Below are positions 1-6,594 of a DNA stretch of 9,383 nt, in pieces (the stretch's first letter is position 1; the number at the start of each line of letters is the position of its first letter). This stretch comes from JBAVQS01 sp049694275 (GTDB lineage: Bacteria > Chloroflexota > Anaerolineae > UBA4142 > SHND01), in contig JBAVQS010000230.1 in assembly GCA_049694275.1 (NCBI GenBank), positions 1 to 9,383 on the forward strand, given 5' to 3'. A program made the translations under genes and the position numbers. Under the pieces are notes generated by a model. That model made no database searches. It saw nothing but the letters and a program-made list of their open reading frames with translations, and was not told the origin of the DNA.

Positions 1-2582
1 CGGCCGTGCAAGCGGGCAAGCAGACCTGGACGCCCATCTTTATGTGGCCCAGCGGCGACGTCGGGCTGGATGCCGTCGCGCCGGTCTATGACCAGAACGG
101 CAAGCTGTTGGGGGTGCTCGATACCTCGTTGACCCTGAACGGTATCGGCGACTTTTTGCAAAGCCTTAAGGTCTCTCCGCACGGGCAGACGTTTATCATG
201 GAACGCTCGGGGTTGCTGGTCGCGTCGTCGACTGGCCAAGAAGTGTACACGCGCTCGGGCGACGAATTGAACCGCCTCTCGGCGTTTGACAGCAAGAATC
301 CTCTGGTGCAGTCTGCGGCGCGGACGCTCGCGCAACGATTGGGCAAGTTGACCGGGATTAATGCCGACGAACAGTTTTACTTTGATCTGGCGGGGGAACG
401 ACAGTTCACCCAGGTCACGCCCTATCGTGATCCGTATGGACTCGACTGGCTGATTGTCACCGTCATCCCTGAATCGGATTTTATGTCGCAGATCGAGGCC
501 AACAACCGCAATGCCGCGCTGCTTATCGCGGCGTCGCTGCTCATGTCTGTTATTCTCGCCGCCGCGCTGACCCGCTGGGTGACGCGTCCAATTCTGCAAT
601 TGAATCAATCTGCCAGGGCGCTCGCACGCGGCGATTGGACCCACCGAACGGCAATTGACCGCGGCGACGAAGTGGGCGAATTATCCCGGTCCTTCGACGA
701 TATGGCCGAGCAACTGCAGGTCTCATTCGCTTCTCTGAAGACGAGCGAAGAAAAGTACCGCGCCCTGTTTGAAAACGCCGTGGAGGGCATCTTTCAGTCC
801 TCGCCCGCGGGGTATTTTTTCAGCGTCAACCTGGCTATGGCGCGGATGTATGGCTACGCCTCGCCTGAACAGATGGTCGCGGCGGTGCGCGTGATCCGGG
901 AGCAGCTTTACGTGGACCCGGCGCGGCGTGACGAGCTGCAGCGCATCCTGGCGGAAAAGGGGCTGGTCGAAGATTTTGAAGCGGCGCAATATCGTCAAGA
1001 TGGAAGCATCATCTGGATCTCGACGAACACCCGCGCCGTGCGCGATGCGGACGGCAAGATGCTCTTTTTTGAGGGCTTTGTCAGCGATATTACGGAGCGT
1101 AAGCGAACACAAGATGCGCTCCAGTCCAGCGAAGAACGCTTTCGCGCATTGACCGAAGACAGTTCGGATGGCATCGCCGTGATTAACGCCCGGATGGAGA
1201 ATATCTACCGCAGTCCGTCGCGCAAACAGATCCTGGGTTATGACGCGAGCGAGCCGGCCGGCGCACTCGAAACGGTGCATCCTGATGATCTGCCTCTCGT
1301 CAGACAGGCGCTCGAACGCCTTATACGCGACCCCGGCGTAATCGTTGCCATGCAGGTCCGTCTCTTGCACAAGGATGGCTCGTGGCGGTGGGCCGATCTG
1401 AAGGGCAAGAACCTGCTGGCCCATCCGGCGGTGAAAGGGATTGTCGTCAATTATAGTGATGTCACCGAGCGCAAGCGCGCCGAACAGCAGATTCAGCTTT
1501 CGCTCGAACGCCTCAACGTGCTGCATTCAATCGATATGGCAATCACCGCCAATGTGGAGGCGTCGGTCGTTCTTGATATCCTGCTCGCTCAAGTCCTCCG
1601 CCATTTCCAGGTTGATGCCGCCGCCGTCTGGCTGTTGAACGAGGCGACCGGCAATGTCGAGTATGCAGACGGGCGCGGCTTTAAAATGCCGCTGCGCGAG
1701 GGCGCAGCCCTGCGGTTAGGCGAGGGATTGGCGGGACAGGTTGCGCACGACCGTCGTACTCTGCATATTCACAATCTGGCGCAGAGCGAGCAAGCAACCG
1801 CAAGTCCATTCCGCGCCGAAGAGAGATTCGTCGGTTACATCGGCGTGCCTTTGGTCGCCAAAGGCCAACTCCGCGGCGTCCTCGAGCTCTTGCACCGGGT
1901 TCCGCTGCCGCTCGATCCAGACTCGCTGGGGTTTGTGGAAACGCTCGCCACGCAGGCCGCGATTGCCATAGAGGATATGGCCCTCTTTGCAGATCTGCAG
2001 CGCTCGAATGCCGAGCTATCGCTGGCGTACGACACGACGCTGGAAGGGTGGTCACACGCGCTCGACCTGCGCGACAAAGAGACGGAAGGGCATACCCAGC
2101 GCGTCACGGACGGCGCCGTGCGCCTGGCGCGCGCAATGGGTTTTGGCGAGGCCGAATTGGTGCAGGTGCGCCGCGGGGGATTGCTGCACGATATCGGCAA
2201 GATAGGCATCCCCGATTCGATTCTGCTCAAGCCGGGTTCACTCACGCCGCAAGAAATGGATACCATGCACACACACCCGGAACTGGCCTATAACCTGCTC
2301 TTTCCAATCGCCTATCTCCGTCCGGCGCTCGATATTCCCTACTGCCACCACGAGAAATGGGATGGCACGGGCTATCCCCGCGGGTTGAAGGGCGAAGAGA
2401 TTCCGCTCGTCGCGCGCATCTTTGCGGTTATCGATGTCTGGGATGCCTTACGGTCGGACCGTCCCTATCGTCCCGCCTGGCCGCGTGAGCAGGCGATCGA
2501 GTACATCCGTTCACAGGCGGGTAAGTATTTTGACCCGCAGGTGGTCGAAATGTTTTTAGAGAGGATGTCGGCCGACCAGTAG
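1..2582 (+). CDS. Membrane sensor with Cache, HAMP, PAS-PAS, GAF and HD-GYP domains (probable c-di-GMP phosphodiesterase), 5' end missing
   Basis: The reading frame is open to the window edge, so the true start and first membrane helix lie upstream; residues are numbered from the GTG at 6. Residues 1-160 resemble the membrane-proximal half of an extracytoplasmic dCache domain. A membrane helix follows at about 169-189, then HAMP (about 190-240, TRPI at 193-196), PAS/PAC 1 (about 247-367, ending DITERKR), PAS/PAC 2 (about 373-492, ending DVTERKR), GAF (about 505-662) and HD-GYP (about 675-855). The HD-GYP core is intact: H696, H728-D729 in LLHDIGKIGIPD, H757, HHE at 781-783, DGTGYP at 786-791 and D810. 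No GGDEF or EAL domain is present. By family knowledge HD-GYP hydrolyses cyclic-di-GMP; the ligand sensed by Cache/PAS/GAF cannot be read from sequence. The gene is followed by a palindrome and the separate ROK promoter, so it seems to be its own transcription unit. Confidence 0.93.
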   Translation, partial: AVQAGKQTWTPIFMWPSGDVGLDAVAPVYDQNGKLLGVLDTSLTLNGIGDFLQSLKVSPHGQTFIMERSGLLVASSTGQEVYTRSGDELNRLSAFDSKNPLVQSAARTLAQRLGKLTGINADEQFYFDLAGERQFTQVTPYRDPYGLDWLIVTVIPESDFMSQIEANNRNAALLIAASLLMSVILAAALTRWVTRPILQLNQSARALARGDWTHRTAIDRGDEVGELSRSFDDMAEQLQVSFASLKTSEEKYRALFENAVEGIFQSSPAGYFFSVNLAMARMYGYASPEQMVAAVRVIREQLYVDPARRDELQRILAEKGLVEDFEAAQYRQDGSIIWISTNTRAVRDADGKMLFFEGFVSDITERKRTQDALQSSEERFRALTEDSSDGIAVINARMENIYRSPSRKQILGYDASEPAGALETVHPDDLPLVRQALERLIRDPGVIVAMQVRLLHKDGSWRWADLKGKNLLAHPAVKGIVVNYSDVTERKRAEQQIQLSLERLNVLHSIDMAITANVEASVVLDILLAQVLRHFQVDAAAVWLLNEATGNVEYADGRGFKMPLREGAALRLGEGLAGQVAHDRRTLHIHNLAQSEQATASPFRAEERFVGYIGVPLVAKGQLRGVLELLHRVPLPLDPDSLGFVETLATQAAIAIEDMALFADLQRSNAELSLAYDTTLEGWSHALDLRDKETEGHTQRVTDGAVRLARAMGFGEAELVQVRRGGLLHDIGKIGIPDSILLKPGSLTPQEMDTMHTHPELAYNLLFPIAYLRPALDIPYCHHEKWDGTGYPRGLKGEEIPLVARIFAVIDVWDALRSDRPYRPAWPREQAIEYIRSQAGKYFDPQVVEMFLERMSADQ

Positions 2583-2631
2583 GGGCAGGTTTCAAACCTG
2601 CTCCTACATGCCTGCCCCTACATGCCCCTAC
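2579..2631. repeat. Palindromic intergenic repeat with GTAGGGGC/GCCCCTAC ends
   Basis: Left arm 2579-2592 and right arm 2594-2607 are 14-bp inverted repeats around one base, with one mismatch (G2584 against T2602, a G-U pair in RNA). Two further copies of GCCCCTAC follow at 2614-2621 and 2624-2631, and CCTACATGCC occurs at 2603-2612 and 2617-2626, so the tail looks like partial duplications of the repeat end. The left arm contains the TAG stop of the HD-GYP gene. The stem could end transcription or protect the mRNA 3' end, but no T-tract follows, so I call it a dispersed repeat and not an intrinsic terminator. GTAGGGGC-ended palindromes of this kind are, from memory, common in Chloroflexota and cyanobacterial intergenic regions. 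Confidence 0.75.
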
Positions 2632-2710
2632 GAAATGACACAATGATCGATATACCGACGGAAATTCCTCCTACAAACGCACAAATTCCCCGTTACTTGA
2701 CAATAAACTA

Positions 2711-2739
2711 TTGACTCGAACCAAGAATCATGCTATATT
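2711..2739 (+). promoter_or_regulatory. Sigma70-type promoter of the ROK regulator gene
   Basis: TTGACT (2711-2716) and TATATT (2734-2739) are separated by exactly 17 bases inside a clearly AT-rich stretch (about 2640-2804) that contrasts with the GC-rich genes on both sides. Transcription would begin near 2746, giving a leader of about 58 bases before the ATG at 2805. This promoter may also drive the downstream importer genes, because no terminator is seen after the ROK gene. Confidence 0.65.
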
Positions 2740-2752
2740 ATTGCCATCCCAC

Positions 2753-2793
2753 TTACTTTCTCTCTGAATAAAAGTATTACATACTGAAAGTAA
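2753..2793. promoter_or_regulatory. Candidate operator of the ROK regulator (autoregulation)
   Basis: TTACTTTC (2753-2760) and GAAAGTAA (2786-2793) form a perfect 8-bp inverted repeat spaced by 25 bases. Nested inside it, AGTAT (2773-2777) and ATACT (2781-2785) form a second inverted repeat with a 3-base spacer. The site lies just downstream of the predicted transcription start, a position suited to repression. Another TTACTT half-site is at 2693-2698. ROK repressors such as XylR and NagC bind TTA-rich palindromes, which fits, but the wide spacing is unusual and binding is inferred. In RNA the same sequence could fold into a hairpin close to the start codon. Confidence 0.45.
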
Positions 2794-2804
2794 CTATATA
2801 AATC

Positions 2805-3998
2805 ATGAATTACCCACGAACGATAACGGCTCAGGCGATGCGAGGTATCAACCGCTCTGCGGTTATCGAAATGATTCGCCGCGAAAGCCCGATCTCGCGG
2901 AACGAGATTGCCGAACGGCTGGATGTCAGCCTCCCTACCGTCATGCGCATCGTCGACGAGCTCATCAAAGAGGACCTGATCCGACCCCGGAGCTCGACCC
3001 AATGGACGGGCGGCCGCCGCCGGTCACTGCTGGAATTTAACGCGGAGGGCCAGGTTGTCATCGGGATTGACCTGGGCGGCGTCAAATTCTATGGGGCCAT
3101 TGCCGACCTCGGTGGGAATATCTTGGAAGAGGCGGATGTCGAGCGGGAGGAGAAGACCGGCGAAGAGAGTTACAGCCAGCTTGTCGGCCTCATCAACCGG
3201 TTGCTGGCAAGCGCGAGCATCAAGGAGCGCCGCCTCCGCGGGATTGGCGTTGGCGTACCCGGTATCACCCATCACAAGGAGGGGATCGTCACCTGGTCCT
3301 TCGCCCTGAACTGGCAGGATTACCCCCTCAAGCAAAAACTGACGAACGCGTTCCAGATGCCGATTACCGTGGACAATGACGTGAACCTGGCGGCGGTGGG
3401 GGAGCTATGGTTTGGCGCGGGGCAGAATACTCAGAACATGGTCCTGGTCACGGTGGGCACCGGCATCGGCGCGGGGGTCATTATCGACGGAACGCTCTAT
3501 CGCGGATCGCGCGAGGCGTCGGGCGAAGTGGGTCACATGATTGTGGGACGCGAGTTCCTGGGTAAGCGCTTTGCGGATTTCGGCGCGCTCGAAACGATGG
3601 CTTCGGGGACGGGCATCGCCGCGCGCGGGCGACAGGCGTTTGACGGCCCGCGCCCCGCGTCTCCTCTGGCCGGCCCGTCGGCGCAAGAGGTGTTTGACGC
3701 CGCGCGGCAGGGACAGGCGTGGGCCGCGCAGGTGATCGACGAGACCTTTGATTACCTGGCAATTGCGATTGGCAACCTGAGCGTCGCGTTCGATCCCGAA
3801 GTCATTGTGCTGGGGGGCGGATTGTCGCGCTGGGCCGACCCACTCGTCGAGCCGATCCTGCGCCGGCTGGAAGGGATGATCCCGACGCTCCCCCGGCTGG
3901 TGGTATCGCCGCTCGGTCGCCGGGCTGTGACGATGGGGGCCATCACCAACATTCTCTTTAACACCGACAACTTTTATCTCGTTCGCAAACTATCGTAG
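2805..3998 (+). CDS. ROK family transcriptional regulator (NagC/XylR-like sugar-responsive repressor)
   Basis: The 397-residue protein has the normal length for ROK repressors. A winged helix-turn-helix lies at about 16-70 (recognition region ISRNEIAERLDVSLPTVMR, 30-48). The ROK sugar-kinase fold follows: GIDLGG at 87-92, the DNDVNLAAVGE segment at 190-200, GTGIGAG at 218-224 and EVGH at 241-244. Sugar-contact positions known from the family (N191, D192, E241, H244, E263) appear kept. The usual ROK zinc motif CxCGxxGCxE is missing its cysteines: the matching stretch 249-263 contains none. Start 2805 is the first ATG after the promoter and gives a full N-terminus, but no good Shine-Dalgarno precedes it. 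By position it should control itself and the adjacent sugar importer; the inducing sugar is unknown. No terminator separates it from the importer genes. Confidence 0.9.
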   Translation: MNYPRTITAQAMRGINRSAVIEMIRRESPISRNEIAERLDVSLPTVMRIVDELIKEDLIRPRSSTQWTGGRRRSLLEFNAEGQVVIGIDLGGVKFYGAIADLGGNILEEADVEREEKTGEESYSQLVGLINRLLASASIKERRLRGIGVGVPGITHHKEGIVTWSFALNWQDYPLKQKLTNAFQMPITVDNDVNLAAVGELWFGAGQNTQNMVLVTVGTGIGAGVIIDGTLYRGSREASGEVGHMIVGREFLGKRFADFGALETMASGTGIAARGRQAFDGPRPASPLAGPSAQEVFDAARQGQAWAAQVIDETFDYLAIAIGNLSVAFDPEVIVLGGGLSRWADPLVEPILRRLEGMIPTLPRLVVSPLGRRAVTMGAITNILFNTDNFYLVRKLS

Positions 3999-4075
3999 AG
4001 AGGAGGAACGCCCATAAGGCCACACGCTTTTCCTATATCGATCGAATGTGGGTTCGCGTAACCCGATTCATTTTC

Positions 4076-4089
4076 AAGGAGGAGAAATG
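4076..4089 (+). promoter_or_regulatory. Strong ribosome binding site that sets the start of the binding-protein gene
   Basis: AAGGAGG (4076-4082) lies four bases before ATG at 4087. It selects this ATG over an in-frame GTG at 4048, and only the 4087 start places the lipoprotein signal peptide at the very N-terminus. A small hairpin, GGGTT/AACCC (4050-4054 with 4060-4064), lies just upstream in the leader; its role is unknown. Confidence 0.8.
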
Positions 4090-5451
4090 TTCACCCGTTC
4101 CAAACTCGTGTTGGGCATCCTCGCCCTCGCCCTACTGGTCGCTATCCTGTCTGCTTGCACCGGCTCGGCGTCACCGGCGGCAACATCCGCTCCCGCCGCC
4201 GGCGCCACCACCGCGCCCAATCCCCCAGCCCAGGCCAAGGCCAAGCTCAAGGTCTGGGTGGAAATGTCAGATAACCCAAAGTTATTCCAGGACGCGTTCG
4301 CGCAATACGCCAAAGCCAACAACGTCGATGTCGAGGTCGTCGTCCCCGCCCCGATGGACAAGATTCTGGCGGCGCTCAGTGGCTCGGACGCCCCCGATAT
4401 TGTGGCGATGAGCACGGCGACCCTGGCCCAGTCGCTCGCCTATCAGGGATTGACGCTCGACCTGAAAACGCTGGGGGCACAGGGCGGGATTGATTTCAAC
4501 GACATCTACCCGTCCTCGCTCGGCGTCTGCCAGCAGGGGACCAAGCTGGCCTGCCTCCCGTGGGGCACCGACACGCAGGCCCTCTTCTGGAACAAGGATA
4601 TGTTTGAGGCGGCCGGCCTCGACGCGAACAAGCCGCCCAAGACCCTGGACGAGCTCGTCGCCTATGCCGACAAGCTGACCAAGAAGGACGCTAAGGGCAA
4701 GTACACCCAGATGGGATTCATCCCCGACTTTCCGTGGAGCCAGCAAGGCACGATCAACGTCCTCTTCGGCGGCAGCAACTATGCAGACGGCGGCCGCACG
4801 CTGACTGTCAACTCGCCGGCGAACGTTGCCTCGTATGTCTGGGCTCAACAGTTCTACAAGAAATATGGCGCCAAAGAGGTCACCGATTTCAAATCCGGCT
4901 TTGGCGATTACGCCTCGTCCGAGAACGGCTTTTTCGCCGGCAAGGTCGCGATGATGGTTGACGGGGAATGGGTCCCCGGCCCCAACTTTATACCAAAGTT
5001 CTCGCCCGCGCTGAACTATGGCGTGGCCCCGATCCCGGTCCCGGCGGACAAGTCGGATGCGTATGGCAGCGCCACGGTCGGCGGGACGATTGTGGTCGTC
5101 CCCGCGTCCACCAAGGACAAGGCCGCAACGGCCAAGCTGCTGGCGTGGATGGAATCGCCGCAGGTCGTGGCCGACATCATGACCCAGATGGCAAACCTGC
5201 CCAGCAGTAAAAAGGCGGCGCAGGACCCGCGGTTCAAGCAGATCAAGAATTTCCAGACCTTTATCGACATCATGGCCCATCCCAAATCCACCGGCCTCCT
5301 CAACTCGCCGGTGAACCAGGAGCTCAACGACGCGATCAGCAAGGCCGAGGAAACGATCTGGCAGGAACTGGCCGATCCCAAGGCGCAACTGGACGCCGTG
5401 CAGAAAGAGTTCGAGCCCAAGCTCAAGGATGCTTGGGCGCAGGTCAAGTAA
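4087..5451 (+). CDS. Sugar ABC transporter substrate-binding lipoprotein (family 1, CUT1 type)
   Basis: The 454-residue protein begins with a lipoprotein signal peptide: basic MFTRSK, a hydrophobic core at 7-20 and lipobox LSAC at 21-24, with C24 as the lipidated residue. An Ala/Pro/Thr-rich linker (about 25-53) leads into a family 1 solute-binding fold. Family hallmarks include LKVWVE near 54-59, WNKDMFEAAGL at 168-178 followed by the PKTLDEL segment, and FFAGKVAMMVDGEW at 282-295. Two cysteines (C148, C156) could pair as a disulfide outside the membrane. The protein would capture a sugar or oligosaccharide and deliver it to the two permeases encoded next. The exact substrate cannot be read from sequence. 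High expression is expected from the strong ribosome binding site and the palindrome behind the gene. Confidence 0.93.
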   Translation: MFTRSKLVLGILALALLVAILSACTGSASPAATSAPAAGATTAPNPPAQAKAKLKVWVEMSDNPKLFQDAFAQYAKANNVDVEVVVPAPMDKILAALSGSDAPDIVAMSTATLAQSLAYQGLTLDLKTLGAQGGIDFNDIYPSSLGVCQQGTKLACLPWGTDTQALFWNKDMFEAAGLDANKPPKTLDELVAYADKLTKKDAKGKYTQMGFIPDFPWSQQGTINVLFGGSNYADGGRTLTVNSPANVASYVWAQQFYKKYGAKEVTDFKSGFGDYASSENGFFAGKVAMMVDGEWVPGPNFIPKFSPALNYGVAPIPVPADKSDAYGSATVGGTIVVVPASTKDKAATAKLLAWMESPQVVADIMTQMANLPSSKKAAQDPRFKQIKNFQTFIDIMAHPKSTGLLNSPVNQELNDAISKAEETIWQELADPKAQLDAVQKEFEPKLKDAWAQVK

Positions 5452-5489
5452 AGACAACCTAACTCTCCCTATTCGCTTACGACATCGTT

Positions 5490-5563
5490 GTAGGGGCGAT
5501 GCCTTGTGCTCGCCCACATGCGGGGCAACCACATGCAGGGCAACCACAAGGGATTGCCCCTAC
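5490..5563. repeat. Long palindromic repeat between binding-protein and permease genes
   Basis: The left arm (5490-5515) and right arm (5538-5563) are 26-base inverted repeats matching at 22 positions and beginning GTAGGGGC / ending GCCCCTAC, like the repeat at 2579. Between and overlapping them is a tandem duplication: ACATGCGGGGCAACC (5516-5530) and ACATGCAGGGCAACC (5531-5545), one base different. A strong RNA hairpin is expected. No T-tract follows and the permease genes lie on the same strand, so partial attenuation or protection of the upstream message fits better than full termination. The rest of the 174-base gap holds nothing else I can support. Confidence 0.8.
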
Positions 5564-5625
5564 GCCCCTGTCGATCAAAATGGGATTCGCCCTAAAAAGC
5601 AAGAGGGGGAGAGACCCGGAGGATT

Positions 5626-6591
5626 ATGGCCGCTGTAACCACTCGCCGGCAGGAACGCCCCTACAACCCCATGACGTGGAGCAAGCACACGCGCCGCAAT
5701 TTCGGCGTCGGGATGCTCTTCATCTCCCCCTGGCTGATCGGCTTTGTCGCGTTCACGCTCTACCCGATGCTCGCATCCCTCGTCTATAGCTTTTCCGAAT
5801 TCACCTTCCACAAGCCGCTCAAGTTCGTGGGACTGGAAAACTATATTGAACTGTTCCAGGACAAGTATTTTTGGATCGCCCTCGCCAACACCGGCTATAT
5901 CGTCGCGATCGGGGTGCCGCTGATCCTTATCTTTTCCTTCCTCTGCGCCGTCATCCTGAACATCAAGGTGCCCGGTCAATCGATCTACCGCGTCATCTAT
6001 TACATCCCCTCCATCGTCCCGACGATTGCCAGCACCCTGCTCTGGATCTGGGTGCTCAACCCGCAATACGGCCTGCTCAATACCTTTCTCGGCTATGTTG
6101 GCATCGACGGGCCAAACTGGATCAAGGACCCGGCCTGGAGCAAACCGGCGCTGCTGCTGCTCGCCCTGTGGGGCACCGGCAACACGATGATCATTTACCT
6201 CTCCGGCTTGCAGGACGTTCCCGTGCACCTGCTGGAGGCCGCGCAACTGGACGGCGCGAACTGGTGGCAGCGGATGAGGCATGTCACGATCCCGATGGTC
6301 TCGCCCATCACGCTCTATAACCTCATCACCGGCGCAATCGCGATGTTCCAGTACTTTGCCCAGGCGTATGTCTTTGCGCGCATCGCCGGGCAGAACTATG
6401 CCGGGCAGAGCACGGTCGGCCAGCCGCTCAACTCAACCCTGTTTTACAGCGTTTACCTCTACCAGAACGGGTTTCAATTTCTCAAGATGGGATACGCCTC
6501 GGCCATGGCCTGGATTCTGTTTCTCGTCATCCTCGTCTGCACCATCCTGATGCTGCGGGTTTCCGAGCGATTCACCTACTATTCGGAGTAG
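5626..6591 (+). CDS. Sugar ABC transporter permease, MalF type
   Basis: The 321-residue integral membrane protein belongs to the binding-protein-dependent transport permease family. Six hydrophobic segments are visible, near 30-53, 88-112, 120-145, 172-193, 228-250 and 290-311. The cytoplasmic EAA loop that docks the ATPase is clear: EAAQLDGANWWQRMRHVTIP at 204-223. The N-terminus is hydrophilic with several arginines, as usual for the MalF side of CUT1 importers. GGAGG (5618-5622) sits three bases before the ATG; M16 at 5671 is a possible shorter start without a better binding site. The protein pairs with the MalG-type permease directly downstream to form the translocation channel. The large periplasmic P2 loop of E. 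coli MalF is absent, which is normal in most homologues. Confidence 0.93.
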   Translation: MAAVTTRRQERPYNPMTWSKHTRRNFGVGMLFISPWLIGFVAFTLYPMLASLVYSFSEFTFHKPLKFVGLENYIELFQDKYFWIALANTGYIVAIGVPLILIFSFLCAVILNIKVPGQSIYRVIYYIPSIVPTIASTLLWIWVLNPQYGLLNTFLGYVGIDGPNWIKDPAWSKPALLLLALWGTGNTMIIYLSGLQDVPVHLLEAAQLDGANWWQRMRHVTIPMVSPITLYNLITGAIAMFQYFAQAYVFARIAGQNYAGQSTVGQPLNSTLFYSVYLYQNGFQFLKMGYASAMAWILFLVILVCTILMLRVSERFTYYSE

Positions 6592-6594
6592 ATT

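Noticed and set aside
723..1526. 267-codon open frame on the - strand inside the sensor gene
   Set aside because: It lies opposite the two PAS domains, which are clearly recognisable on the + strand, and shows no domain of its own.
2697..2702. TTGACA as a second promoter upstream of the ROK gene
   Set aside because: No acceptable -10 box lies 16-18 bases downstream; the TTGACT/TATATT pair is far better.
4048..4086. GTG at 4048 as start of the binding-protein gene
   Set aside because: It would place 13 hydrophilic residues before the lipoprotein signal and lacks a ribosome binding site, whereas ATG 4087 has AAGGAGG.
5516..5545. CRISPR or tandem array
   Set aside because: There are only two 15-base units, directly adjacent and without spacers, inside a dispersed palindrome.
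4282..5547. 421-codon open frame on the - strand opposite the binding-protein gene
   Set aside because: It mirrors a well-supported lipoprotein gene, has no recognisable domain, and long antisense frames are expected in GC-rich coding DNA.
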